Origin: Spinacia oleracea
Lineage: Eukaryota; Streptophyta; Magnoliopsida; Caryophyllales; Amaranthaceae
DNA length: 64,000 bases
Direction: 5' to 3'
Assembly (NCBI RefSeq): GCF_020520425.1
Contig: NC_079487.1
Span: forward strand, 126,936,385 to 127,000,384
Part shown: piece after piece, positions 40,354 to 51,888 of the stretch
Numbering within the stretch: position 1 is the stretch's first letter
Layout of the letters: each line of letters starts with the position of its first letter
The notes under the pieces: model-generated
The model's database searches: none
What the model saw: the letters and a program-made list of their open reading frames with translations, nothing else
Told to the model about the DNA's origin: nothing
Made by a program: the position numbers and the translations under genes

Positions 40354-41940
40354 TACGACCGACCCTTGCTTCATGATAGATAAATTCATTTGTGAATAGA
40401 AAATAGAGGTATACTTTGGAACCATGCACGTGAAGCTCAGTACGTCCTGCATCAGTTCAAGTGCTGTACTGACATTTGTGGAAGATAAGGTAATATATAT
40501 AGTGATGCACTCATATAGATGAACTCAGATCTCCTGTAAATGCACCCAGTTGATGCACATATCAGGGGGAAAATACAGATGTATTTTTTTGCAATTTGCT
40601 ACCTGTTCAAGTTGCTCCGGACCAATTTACGGCCTTGTTCTCTTCAACTTAAATAAATTAGTTTTGTTTTAAGTAAAGTTAAGTTTCGATCAATAGCCAA
40701 TTATGACAAAAACTGTACAGAATAAGTTGTAATTAGTAAAAACTAGTTTCAAGTAGTTTAAGAGAACATGATCTACCTACAAAGTACTCTGTATATTGTT
40801 CTTAATGTAAAGTACCTGTATTACTGTATTGTGTGTGTGTTGGATGGAGATTTTCGTGTTTAAAAACAGTCGTCGTCGTAGGAATTTATCTAAGATTACT
40901 ACTTACTAGTGTAGCATACAAACATCATAGTGTTTATCACAAACTTGTGTAACATCATGTCCACGGTACATTCACACTCATTTTTTGTTCAGTAGAAAGT
41001 GACCTTTCCAAATGAGCAAAGTTCAAAAAATGAGCATAGATGCAAAATATTTAAATTTGGAATGCTACACTCGGGTGTACAATGAAAATATCGGTACAAC
41101 CGTACATATACATCGTTGCAATATTCGTTTTCTCTTGTATTACTCCACTAAATACTTCGATAAGGAACATAAAATATCCAATTCTGAGCAAAATGTTGGA
41201 TATTATTATCTTTTAAGTGGTCAAGAATGGTAAGCACCTACTTGCATTACTAGCTGCTACTGAACTGTCACTGTGTTGTGTTTCTTTTTGGTACGGAGTA
41301 CCATATTGGACTTTGGTAGTGGTACTACTCTCTGTAGGACCATCCTGTTCTAAAACCGAATTTGCCTAATTTGTTACTCCGTAACTTATTTATGTATTCC
41401 TTAATTACTACTCTATTAGGTTAATCTCAATAAATATTTTTAAAATATCTAATGTTTATAACTTTATTACTTAATTAAAGATATTAATGGTCAAAGTTAC
41501 TAGTATATAAATAGTGTAGAAAGATAAAATGATGCATTTATTGTGAAACAGGGGAAATAGGAGGTAGGTGACGTGATATGTGATTATGACAGTTTTCCGG
41601 AGGACTTTGACGCGAATTTGTAACTTTAAAATATGTATTGCAATTATTACAGGATAGAGGGCAACTTGAAATTATTAGATGTATTTAATAATGTGAAGCA
41701 TTTAGATTCCAGCGCAGAGCTCGTACACTTAGACGTTGGTGTATTACTCCATATTTGTTATGGGAGATGAAATCACAAACTGATCGAGTGTATGTAACAA
41801 ATCCCTATGATTATTGGTTTGCATGGAGATTAGAGAGGCACTAACATACATGATTTTAGATGAGTTTTTTTTCTTAACTTGGGAATTGTGAATTAACCAA
41901 ATCGTTCATTACTTTTAAGGTCGTTTGGTCTCCATCACGG
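40354..41940. other. AMSH2 3' flank and intergenic DNA
   Basis: The first few hundred bases are probably AMSH2 3' UTR. The rest is AT-rich with two TACTCCGTA/TACGGAGTA 9-mers (41292 and 41375). No gene is recognised. Confidence 0.4.
40631..40772. mobile_element. Small TIR element (ccttgttctcttcaact family)
   Basis: Left end CCTTGTTCTCTTCAACTTAA and right end AGTTTAAGAGAACATG are inverted copies about 140 bp apart. Similar ends occur at 10158-10314 and at 50195. Target duplication not resolved. Confidence 0.5.
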
Positions 41941-41952
41941 AAGAATATAAAT

Positions 41953-42138
41953 GACGGTAATAATGAGAACAACATTTCCTTAAATACACAAAATATATTG
42001 AATCCAGAGTTCTAAAAGCTACGTTTTCATACATCCATTAAGAGTAATTCCTGGATTCAATATATTTTGTGTATTTAAGGAAATGTTGTTCTCATTATTA
42101 CCGTCAATATATTGAATCCAGAGTTCTAAAAGCTACGT
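41953..42138. repeat. 55-bp perfect fold-back plus 33-bp direct repeat
   Basis: Bases 41953-42007 are the exact reverse complement of 42051-42105, separated by a 43-bp loop. Immediately after the right arm, 42106-42138 repeats 41992-42024 exactly in direct orientation. The pattern (sequence, inverted copy, direct copy) suggests a template-switch replication error. Confidence 0.93.
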
Positions 42139-42573
42139 AGTCTACACATGAAGGATCAATCACGATTTAATTCCTCCCTTTGGACTTTGGTAAATGATCT
42201 AACAACTCATTTCCTATGTAATGGTATTCTACATCAAATTGTTACTCGTATAGTCGTATCAATAATCTCTATTAATTAGTCATTTCATAGGGTAATTAAC
42301 TGTGTGTTATTTGGACTTATTGAAACTAATCAAACTTGATTGATCCTACTGTAACTGACTAAACTTGAATGGCCATGTTATGTGTGATTAAACTTGATTG
42401 CAATAGTGTGAGACTATAAGCTTGATAGAGTAAGATTACATATACTAGTTGAAACTAATTGTACATAAAACTTATTTTTCTTAAGGTGATCGAGCATGTG
42501 ATCTACCTAGCCTCTTTGTATATATCATCCAGACAACTACTAGTGAAATACAGTTGTATTAAAACATCACATA

Positions 42574-42826
42574 CTTCCCCCGTTTCTTAAATATCACACG
42601 ATTTTTTTTACACTATTCTCATTGAATTTTTTATTATCTTTTGTGATTCATACGTAAGATAATTTGTAGCCATTTTAGATCTTTTTAGATTCTTATGACA
42701 AAAAATTTAAATATCAATTTCTTTTTATAATTTTTACTTATCCAACATTCGAGATATTAAGAGTCAAAGTGACGTGTTGAAGAACGTAAATTCAACCATA
42801 GTGTAGTATTTAACGAACGAAGAAAG
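42574..42826. mobile_element. Degraded Stowaway-like MITE
   Basis: Left end CTTCCCCCGTTTCTTAAATA and right end ATTTAACGAACGAAGAAAG are imperfect inverted copies, each next to TA. 253 bp, AT-rich, non-coding. Confidence 0.65.
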
Positions 42827-43011
42827 TATTACTCTTGATGTCGTGCGTAGAAAAAAAAAATTAAACCCTCATTTATTGAATGTTAGTCCATTTTTCGCAT
42901 AGGTTTTTTTTATTAGTCTATGTTACAATCTTTCTTTGTTTGTCCAACATTTATCCACATTATACCCTCATAAATATTTAAATAGCCTACTTATTTACTT
43001 CAATATAAGTA

Positions 43012-43267
43012 CTCCCTCTGTATTTATTTAAGGGATACACTTGCCTTTTCCGGCCGTATTTATTTAAATGATACACTTGCCATTTTTAGTAACTTATCAA
43101 CCCACCATCTAATTAATTAAATAATATATCTACACCCCATCCCCACCCCCATTCCCTAAAATGACATGGTCCCCACTTGTTTTTCTTATTGAAATATCTA
43201 CTCAACCCCACTTGTTTTATTACTTTATTTCATTCAATTTTTTTTCTTTAAATAAATACGGAGGAAG
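43012..43267. mobile_element. Stowaway-like MITE
   Basis: Left end CTCCCTCTGTATTTATTTAA and right end TTAAATAAATACGGAGGAAG are inverted copies, with TA on both sides. 256 bp. Confidence 0.85.
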
Positions 43268-43311
43268 TAACATTTATTCTCATTATTCCCCTTACTATTT
43301 CTCTCTCCTTT

Positions 43312-43451
43312 TCACATAGGTTAAATTTATTAATAAGTGTACTTGTATTGAATTGTCTTACATCTCAAAAGCGACTAACATTCACATAGGTTAAATTTAT
43401 TAATAAGTGTACTTGTATTGAATTGTCTTACATCTCAAAAGCCGCAGCGAC
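43312..43451. repeat. 70-bp tandem duplication
   Basis: The segment beginning 'cacataggttaaatttatta' at 43313 recurs exactly 70 bases later. The two copies appear identical, so the event is recent. Confidence 0.9.
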
Positions 43452-43659
43452 TAACATTCAACAACAAAGGTACTCCGTAGTAAATAAAATGAGTTTTGGA
43501 TAGCATATGCTTAATAAATATTTTTTGTCCTCTTCTACCCTCAACAACCTTAGGTACAAGATTTTCGCCAAAGTTGTTATTAGTCACTTATTACTTACGG
43601 AGTATTAAGCATTAATAAGACAAATTTCATTACCAAAAAAAAATAAGACAAATTTGTTA

Positions 43660-43730
43660 CCAATAAGACCACATATACATTAAGTCTCAGGTTTGAATCT
43701 CCCACTCTTGTGCCTCATTTACAATAAAAA
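43660..43730 (+). mobile_element. Truncated SINE copy
   Basis: B-box-like CAGGTTTGAATCTCC is followed by CTCTTGTGCCTCATTT, nearly the same 3' part as the SINE at 22123-22230, then an A-rich end. Confidence 0.5.
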
Positions 43731-44241
43731 TCTAAGACAAGCTTGTTTCATTGGAGATAGACAATGCATAACTTAATTATGTTTTCTCTTTTATCAAGTT
43801 CGTGTTGATGTCTTAGTAATTCTAAACAAATCAAAATTCACGTCATTGGATTCCAAATAAAAAAATACTGTGATAATTTCGTTAGAATGTATGGATATTA
43901 GTTTATATATATACACTTTGACCATGATCACAAGATAAGCTTGCATAAATACTCCAAAATTATTTGATAATGGATCACTACATCGCCTTCGCAATCACTT
44001 CCTAAAGGTGGATAGATGTTTTTAAAAAAAAATTAAAAATGGCCGCCCCAAAGATCAAATAAATGAACAAAAAAATATCAGATCTAAAAAGAGACAAATT
44101 TAGCATCACATATCCTCTAATATCAACAAAAATGCAAGCCATTAGTCATCATTATTACTAACTCACAACTCACATTTTTCTTTTTACAAGATAATAAACA
44201 AATTAATAATAATTAATTAATACTATAATTATTAGCATTAA

Positions 44242-45021
44242 TTAATAAGGATGAACATTCCTACTCAAAGCACTACCATTCGTAAAAAAACCCACCAAAT
44301 CTTGACGATATGGCAAATACGATTTCCCACCGCCTTTCTTTTTGTCTTTACCTCCACCATACAACACCTCGTACGCCGACTTCTTCTTTTTATTCCTCCC
44401 CTCTTTTCTCTCTCCACCGTGCGCCGCCGTATCAACCACTTTTCTCTCCACCACATCTAACTTCTCCAGTTTCATCTTATTCTTCTTCTCCTCCTTCCTC
44501 TTTGCCTTCGCTGCCGTCGTTGCATCGTCGCCTTTTCCGTTTAAAAACACGAACGCGTCTTTTCCGTCACTGTTACTCCTAGCTAGCAAATCTCTCATCT
44601 TCCACAGCTTCGAGAATCCAGTCGAGTTGCTCTTTTGGCTCATCTCCGGCGTCGGCGATTTCCACAAGCAGTACTGTCCTTCCGCCACATCATCATTTTC
44701 CGACGAATTCGATACCACGAACAGATTCTTCACTGACGGAGCATACGACGATGACGACGATTCTCCTTCGCCGGAATCTTCACCAGGAAACGGAGAAATT
44801 ATCCGGATCTGACCGTCTTCAAACACTTCTTCAGCTGATACTGGCGATTTTAGGTCTCCTCCGAAAAAAGAGAACTCGAATTCCTCATTTTCATCATCTT
44901 CCTCTTCTTCATCGTCGGATTGAGGCGGTGATGATGGTTCTAGGGTTAGGTTTTTGTCCATTTTTTCATAAATCTCCAATAATTCATCTTTTTCATCCAA
45001 CGTTTGGTTTTCTGACATCAT
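44242..45021 (-). CDS. DUF1645 family protein
   Basis: Intronless gene of 259 residues. It has an acidic N-terminus (DDEEEEDDENEE at about 36-47), then FEFSFFGGD, an SKLWKMRDLLARS block at about 140, a Lys/Glu-rich middle with nuclear-signal-like KRKEEKKNK, and the C-terminal SYLPYRQDLVGFF..…LSRNVHPY that marks the plant DUF1645 family. Function is unknown. Family members in other plants are reported as stress-related, and the nuclear location is inferred from basic clusters. Two Met codons open the ORF, and the first is used here. A TATA box and three ACGT elements lie upstream. Arabidopsis At1g23710 (from memory) is a DUF1645 gene near BCA3. Confidence 0.92.
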   Translation of the reverse strand: MMSENQTLDEKDELLEIYEKMDKNLTLEPSSPPQSDDEEEEDDENEEFEFSFFGGDLKSPVSAEEVFEDGQIRIISPFPGEDSGEGESSSSSYAPSVKNLFVVSNSSENDDVAEGQYCLWKSPTPEMSQKSNSTGFSKLWKMRDLLARSNSDGKDAFVFLNGKGDDATTAAKAKRKEEKKNKMKLEKLDVVERKVVDTAAHGGERKEGRNKKKKSAYEVLYGGGKDKKKGGGKSYLPYRQDLVGFFTNGSALSRNVHPY

Positions 45022-45150
45022 TTTTGCTGAAAAATTACCTGAATTTATCCTTAAAACTGTTTTTTCAGAGGAGAGAGAAAATTAGGCCAAAATAATTTTT
45101 CAGAGGAAGGAGAGAGAGAAAGGGGTAAATGACGATAGCTAGATCGTGGG

Positions 45151-45241
45151 ATTATATATAAACGGCAAAGGTTAGCATTTTCCAGGACAACAGTCCACGT
45201 CATGGGCCCTACACGTGGGTTCCAGAAGCTGGGTCCACGTG
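45151..45241 (-). promoter_or_regulatory. DUF1645 promoter: TATA box and G-box/ABRE cluster
   Basis: On the minus strand GTTTATATATAAT at about 45151-45162 is a TATA box about 130 bases upstream of the ATG. Beyond it are CACGTG at 45212-45217, CACGTG at 45236-45241 and CCACGTCA at about 45195-45202. Clustered ACGT cores are typical of ABA- or light-responsive bZIP/bHLH targets. That regulation is inferred. Confidence 0.75.
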
Positions 45242-45663
45242 GAATGCGACCGTGTGAAAATGAGAAAATTCAACCCAAATTATCTTGAACGATTAATTGT
45301 TCAGAATTTAAAAATGTTGGGGGGAAATTTCGTTTGATTTAACAATTAATTGTCAATTATTAGTGGTGGTAATTGGTAAAACGTGACTATTATTAATGAT
45401 AATGAACTTTTTAGTAAGTGAAGTGAACCTCGCTTTTTGTTGTTAATTGTTATGGTAATATTGGTAAATGTTTTGATACTTTTCCTTAAAAATCATATTT
45501 TCTTGGAAGGATCCTTAATTAGGAATATCCATGATTTGGATTTAGGGTTGAAAATGATGTATCCAACTGGGATTTAAGACGATTAAATATCTTAAATTTT
45601 ATGGAGATAAATTTTTATTGATGTTTGAAGAAGTTAGAAAAGTATCCGCATATGTATAAAAAG

Positions 45664-46832
45664 TGTATCGCTATTCGATGCCCGCCCACGCTAAAATCGC
45701 CCTACTATTCATAGCGAAAGTACAGAATTACCCTTATAAAATTTTACCCCTCCCTTTCATTTTTTTTACCCTTCTCACCTCACCTTTCCCTCACCTCTCT
45801 CTCAACCCCCCTTCCCCACCAAGATGGCTCCCGGATTTTCGCCGGAAAACTGAAATTCCGGCGAGAATTTTTTTTCCCCTCTTTAACTCATTATGGTATC
45901 TTAACTTGTAATTCCGTCGAAATAAGTTGTTGGCAACGTTAGTTTCTTCATAATTCATGTGAGAGTTGCGGCGGTGGTTATAGTCGTGGAAGTTGTCCCG
46001 GAAAATCGGCTCGTAAGCTTCAATGGAGGAGGTAAAAATGGTGTTTTTTTATTTATTTATTTTTTTCATTTCTGGCGCACAAGATTTGCACCGTACACAT
46101 GGTAGTGGCGCACAGATTTTGCACCGTGCACATGGAAGTGGCGCAAAATATGTGTGCCAGTGACATGGAACTGGCGCACATAATTTGCGCCACTTCCATG
46201 TGCACGGTGCAAAATCTGTGCGCCACTACCATGTCGTTCATGCAAAGTTTGTGCGCTAGTCCCATGTCGCTCATGCAAAGTTCGTGCGCGGGAAGTAAAT
46301 CTCAAATTCAAATTTGTTTAAATAAAATTTTAATTTTTAATGTAAAGTTATTCGAATTAATATTATAATTAGTTAATTTAATTTTTATTTTTTTAAGAAA
46401 ATTATGTTAGTGATTTTAGAAATTTCTAGAAATTATGTAGTTATTTTAGAATTTATTTATTTTAGAATTTATGTATTTTAGAAATTATGTTAGTTATTAT
46501 GCGCAAAATTAATATTATAATTTGTTAATTTAATTTTTATTTATTTTTGAAAATTATGTTAGTGATTTTAGACATTTCTAAAAATTATGTGCAAATATAT
46601 GGTCTATTGTTACTGTGATGGAGGCGGAGATGGACGACCGGAGTTGGGCTGGGATTTGGCGGCGACGTTGATGGAGGGGTGCCGGCAGGAGGAAGGGAGG
46701 GAGGGAGGGAAAGAGCAGAGAAGGGGAAGGGTGATGAGGGGGGGGTGAATTTGATTTTAAAGGGCAGAATCGTACTTTCACGTAATAAAGTAGGGCGTTA
46801 TTAACGAAACAGGGCGTCGAATAAAAATCCCC
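45664..46832. mobile_element. MULE-like non-autonomous element with long degenerate TIRs
   Basis: The outer ~100 bases are inverted copies at roughly 70% identity (left 'gccctactattcatagcgaaagt', right 'actttcacgtaataaagtagggc'). Flanks TATAAAAAG (45655-45663) and TATAAAAAT (46833-46841) match at 8 of 9 positions. The interior includes a 33-bp-period array and AT-rich spacer. ORFs inside are repeat-derived. Superfamily call is tentative because the flanks are simple sequence. Confidence 0.6.
46073..46295. repeat. 33-bp tandem array with 47-bp perfect palindrome
   Basis: CATG recurs every 33 bases at 46098, 46131, 46164, 46197, 46230 and 46263. Bases 46101-46147 are the exact reverse complement of 46184-46230 around a 36-bp loop. 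Units carry TGGCGCACA/TTTGCGCCA motifs. Because 33 is a multiple of three, both strands appear to encode 11-residue repeats, which are likely spurious. Confidence 0.93.
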
Positions 46833-46841
46833 TATAAAAAT

Positions 46842-47669
46842 GGGTAGTTGTTCAAAATCAATAGTATGAAAAATACGGAGTAGAAAGACTCAACCTATAT
46901 TAACATTTCAAAACTAAAGATGCAATATTCTCAATTAAATATTACTTTCTTACTCTTATTTTAGAAAGAATAATGTTTCGAAAGATTTTTTGAAATTTAC
47001 ATTTTCTATAGGGTCAAAGACAAACAATTATTGTGAATGTATCATGGGTGTTATTTAGATAACAAAATGATAAACCATACTACATATGTGATAGAGTTAT
47101 GTTATAATTTAGCTATATGCATGATACAGCATATGCCGGTCACCTCAATAAGTATGAAATATCAAACTATCAACCAGTGAAAATGATAAAGGTCGCAACA
47201 TGCGACCTTTAAGCCATGTCACAATAATGACATGACATGTTTATGTGTCATGATTTAAATTGGAAATTAAAATATTTAACTTATATAACCTATTATACAT
47301 GTTTCAAAAAAAGTAGAAAAATCTTAATATTCTAATTTGTTTCCTTCTTTATATCGATTACCTTATTTACATATTTTCATAGTAAAAATATTGCATTCAT
47401 AGTAAAAATATTCTGATGACGCATAGTCTATGTGGCGCCTATATGTACCAATTAAACTGCGACACGTAAAATTGCGACAATTAAATATTATCGCAACTTG
47501 CGACCTTTATGATCACCCTTAGAGATATAAAGCTATGAAGGAAGAGGAAAGAAAAGGATGGACAACAACATATATTAGTCCCGATAAGTGATGAATTACG
47601 TGAGGCAAGGAACAACATGCAATTATATTGGTTTCCTTGAAAATACTTCTAAATTTCGAGCTAATATCT
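46842..47669. other. Intergenic, nothing recognised
   Basis: AT-rich DNA with one TACGGAGTA 9-mer (46874). Around 47185-47215 and 47450-47515 the phrases 'ggtcgcaacatgcgacc' and 'gcgacctttatgatca' hint at a small inverted-repeat element of unknown limits. Confidence 0.35.
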
Positions 47670-47677
47670 GTAGTAGG

Positions 47678-48225
47678 TAGACCTGTCAAACGGGTCGGTC
47701 GGGTCGGGTTGTAAAAATTTACTTTCGGGTTCGGGTTGAATCGGGTCGGTCACTTTCGGGTTCGGGTTTACAAATGCTTGTTCAAGACCCAGAACTTTCG
47801 GGTTCGGGTCGACCCAACGGGTTGAGAGATTTTAAAACGCGCAATATATTTTCATTAATTTAGGTGAAAAATATACAAAATATTAGCACAAGTTAACAAA
47901 TTATCCTACGAAAGTTTATATTTTGTCAAATTCAATCATAAAATGGCGTATAATTCAAATTAAAATCATATTACACAGAAAAATAGTAAAAACAACGTGT
48001 CTTTTATGCTTAAATTTTCTCATAATCTCATTTATTACTATAAATACAATGATTTTCAATCGGTCGGGTCTAAAACGGGTTCGGTTGGGTTTTGACCCAT
48101 TCCTTTTCGGGTTGTTCGGGTTCGGATAAAATCGGGTTACGGGTCACAAAATCTTGTTCAGGACCCAGTATTTTCGGGTCGGGTTCGGGTCGGTTTTCGG
48201 GTCGGGTCGATTTTTGACAGCTCTA
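47678..48225. mobile_element. hAT-like non-autonomous element, CGGGTCGGG type
   Basis: Starts TAGACCTGTCAA and ends TTTGACAGCTCTA between a perfect 8-bp duplication GTAGTAGG (47670-47677 and 48226-48233). Both subterminal regions are arrays of CGGGTCGG/TTCGGGTT, and the middle is AT-rich. 548 bp, non-coding, a different family from the 24.6-kb element but of the same design. Confidence 0.9.
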
Positions 48226-48653
48226 GTAGTAGGTAACGAAAGTACGAAACCATGCCAATTGCACCAACCCTACCCCAAACCTTGTTGGTTGTTGAATACC
48301 CCAATTTTCAAGAAAGTAAACAAAAATATCATATTTCCTCGGTTCTTTATTTAAGGTGCAAATGAGTCTATAATAGGGCAATACAAATTACATACGGAAG
48401 AAAGGAGATTCAAACTTGAGACCTATTAGTACATAAACCATAGATGTATTGGCATCTTGATTTTTGACTATATACTACTCCAATCCATAGTCCATTAATC
48501 TTATATATACGTTGATCATTCTAGCTTTTATGTATCTTTAATATGAGATTACTAGTCTCAAAAAATAATTTATGTGGATTGGTCGGTGTTAAATAATGCC
48601 TTGAATCGGTCAAGCCCCTTACTGCAACGCCCCAGCACGGGGATCTCGCTATC

Positions 48654-48899
48654 TGTTATTTTGGATACGGGTTATCTGTTTTGGGCCTATTTTCTGGGCT
48701 TTTCCGCATCTGTCTAGAGAGTACTATATAAACTCTTTAGGTGATAACCTAGCCGTATTCTGTAATTTGTATTCCTCAAGATCAATAAAACATTCCTCCC
48801 CTCCACCTGTGGACGTAGCTAACACATTGTTAGTGAACCACGTTAAATCTCTGCGTTCTTTAATTACGTTATTTAATCTTTCTTTGATCCGTTATAACA
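48654..48899 (+). mobile_element. Candidate solo LTR, Copia-like
   Basis: A segment begins TGTTAT and ends ATAACA, with a TATA-like TATATAAAC, a polyadenylation-like AATAAAA and a downstream 'gtggacgtag…gtgaaccacg' stretch, all in LTR order. No internal domain, primer-binding site or partner LTR is seen nearby and no clear 5-bp duplication was found, so it is a fossil fragment. Limits are approximate. Confidence 0.5.
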
Positions 48900-49003
48900 G
48901 TCGGATATATTCCTCTCAATTACAGAGTAATATATCGGAGTATTTTCTGTATGCGAGGGAGTAGCTGATTAGAAAGATTAAATTCTGATAAAATTAAAAA
49001 CAA

Positions 49004-49560
49004 GGCAAATTTGCTAAAAATGACCTTTTATAACCCAACTTTTGCGAGAAAGGACCTTATATAATTTTTTTTTTTGTGAAATCACACCTATTGTAAATTT
49101 ATTTTGCGGGAAAGGACCTTATATAATTTTTTTTTTGTGAAATCACACCTTAATGTAATTTTTTTTTTGCAAAAGACAACCAAAAGTAAGTTCTGGCATT
49201 GACTGAGCTTTTTCGGCCATTTACTTGCACGTGAGAAGCACGTGTGGTTTTATTTTGCTAACCACACTAAAATTTCCTCCAAAATTTTAAGCTTTAAAAT
49301 CTAAAGTTGAAAAAAATATCAAAACAAAATCAAGTTTGAAAATTCTAGACTCGGAAAAATTAGTGTCTTTAGCCAAATTAAGTCACATGTGCTGCTCACG
49401 CACAAGTCAATGGCCGGAAAAACTCAGTCAATACTGAGAACTTACCTTAGGTCCTTTCTCGCAAAAAAATTAATATTACGGTGTAATTTCACAAAAAAAT
49501 TACATAGGGTCTTTTCTCGCTAAATTTGAGTTATAAAATGTCATTTTTTACAAATTTGTC
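49004..49560. mobile_element. MULE-like MITE with ~200-bp TIRs and 9-bp duplication
   Basis: A perfect duplication TAAAAACAA (48995-49003 and 49561-49569) flanks 557 bp. The left and right thirds are inverted copies (e.g. 'ctgagctttttcggccat' against 'atggccggaaaaactcag'). The left arm has an internal tandem copy of 'aaaggaccttatataattt'. No coding region. Confidence 0.85.
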
Positions 49561-50893
49561 TAAAAACAACTACAATTTGGCTAGGAAGGCATCGACTGTC
49601 TCATATTTTACTGTACAAAAAATGGAGGGTAAAAAAGGTGGTCAATTGCTTCAAGTGGTCAACATTGACTAAAATGTAAAGTTGACCATTCAAGCAGTAA
49701 GATCTGACCAGTGACCAACTAGAAATGTTTGTTAATTGTTAGGATGGTCTTCCATTCCAGTTGAGTAGTTGACTCTCCTTTTTCTTCAATCTTACTACAT
49801 TCCTACGTTCTTCCTAACATTCTAACATGTGCAAACATTCATCACTAAACAACAATCTTCAACGGTATCATACTGATACTACTAATAATGTTTCATTTTT
49901 GCATATTTATTACTCCATCACTTCCTTTTGAAAATCTTTGTACTTTCCGTTATATATACTATCCATGTATTATACCATTTCTTCCTACAATCACTTCGAT
50001 CTTTATTTTGTAATACTAATACGTAATAATATAAACTTTTCACTCGAACCATACTCGAAAGTCGAAACTAGATGATCCAAAACTAACATAAATCGAAATG
50101 GACAAGACTTGAAGCGAAGTGTTCTTACTTTACCCTAGTATATATGACATTGAGTCTTTTGTATACCAGAATGAATTTGACATGAGCGGCTAAATCCTTG
50201 TTCTCTTCAACTAGTCTGGTCTAGTTTATATATTTTGCCTGGTCTGATTGTTTTTATTTATTTTTCTAATATGGTCTGATCTGATCTAATAAGCAACAAA
50301 AAAAAAATAAAAAATTTTAACTCACACATGATCCAAAAGTCTCACTACCTGAATCTGACCCGAGACTGATTGAATCCCATAATAATGAGGAGATTTTGTG
50401 AAGCCATGGACGGCTGTTTATGAAGACGAGTACGCGAGATTTTTTCCTTTTTGTATTCGATCATGTCCGAACAATTCCTCATCGCATAAATGCTACGGGG
50501 TTTAATCCAATCAAATAACTAATGAAGTATAATAATTCATAATTACTTGGGCTACAACTTTGATTAGTAGCATCTTATATGTTGTCTTTTTATTTTGTTA
50601 GCTTTGAAGCTTTCTACAATCCTTTTGTAAATTGATGTAGTGGAGGTTCAATATTAATTCATGAAATATACCTTTTATAACTTTGACGAAAATCGATTTG
50701 ATTTAATTAAATGCTCGAACGTTTTCCTTAAGAAAAAAAAGTACACCTTTTATTAAATTTAACCGACTAAATTAGTTAACATTCACAAATCCTATCTCCC
50801 ATGCTAGCTTGTGAGGGGCCTTATTAAGAAGGAAGACCTAATTAGTACTTAAAAAAAGGAAAAATATATAACAAGACTTAATTAGTACGTACT

Positions 50894-51205
50894 ATCCCCG
50901 TTTCAAAATGATATCTACACTTTCGATTTATTCCGTTTCATTATGTTATTTATACTTTGCTTTATTTTGTTGTTGGACATGAAAATTTTCTATATTACCC
51001 ATCTTACCCGCACAACATTTACAATTTTTCATGCACTAACTTTCTCCTACTTTATTCATTTTTTTCTCTCACCCACCCCCTTTTTACCCATTAACCATAC
51101 TTCATCCAATTTTATTATATTCACCCATCTTTTTATACACTTCCCCCTACTTATCATTTGTGCAAATAGTAACTGTAAAAATCAATTTGAAAAAAATGAA
51201 AATAG
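50894..51205. mobile_element. Degraded Stowaway-like MITE (13020 family)
   Basis: Left end TATCCCCGTTTCAAAATGA and interior 'cacaacatttacaattttt' match the element at 13020-13297. The right end is eroded. Confidence 0.55.
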
Positions 51206-51347
51206 TATGCTACTCTTTTTACAAAATTGTACGAAGTATTGATCATATCCAATTATGGAGTACAAAGTTTGATACTGTACGCATATACACCAGATAGTCA
51301 GCTTGCCCTTTATAACTCTCTCTATACCCAAAAAAAAATACGCTTGC

Positions 51348-51888
51348 TAAGGGCTGACCATAACTATCCGAAAAAGTAAAAATTCGAAACTCGACCGGTA
51401 TCCGATCCAAAAAAGTGGGTACCCGAACCGATATAGTTATCGGTTCGGGTACCCGATTCGAAATTTGGTTATTGGATATGGTTACGGATATCATTTTATA
51501 AATACCGGGTACCCGATAATTATCCGATAAATCCTTTTTTAAAGTTTTTCCCAATAGCTCAAAATCCTAAATGCTAATAATCAATGTATAATTTGAGTAA
51601 ATTCTAATTTCATTAGTAAGTAGTCAAAATCATGTGTTAATGTTGGTATTTAGTGTTGAATGATATTACAATAATCTAGTTATAAAGTCTATTAGTTTCC
51701 AATTTGTTATCATAACGGGTACCCGATATCCGATCCGAAAGTTTAGGTACCTGAAGTACGGGTACCTAAACTTAACGGTTCGGTTCATGGATATCAATTT
51801 TATCCTTATTGGTTATCGGTTACCCGGTCCGATAATGCTATCGGTTCGGGTACCCGACCCGATCACCATGCTCAGTTGCTCACCCCTA
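51348..51888. mobile_element. hAT-like element relic, GGGTACCCG type
   Basis: It starts TAAGGGCTGACC and ends GCTCACCCCTA. Subterminal regions repeat CGGGTACCCGA and TATCGGTTCGG. No clean 8-bp duplication is seen, so the limits are approximate. Same design as the elements at 24.6, 30.8 and 47.7 kb. Confidence 0.6.

Noticed and set aside
44342-44812. 156-residue plus-strand ORF
   Set aside because: Antisense shadow of the DUF1645 coding exon.
46053-46368. Overlapping ORFs on both strands with 11-residue repeats
   Set aside because: The 33-bp period keeps several frames open. Both strands look alike because of the palindrome.
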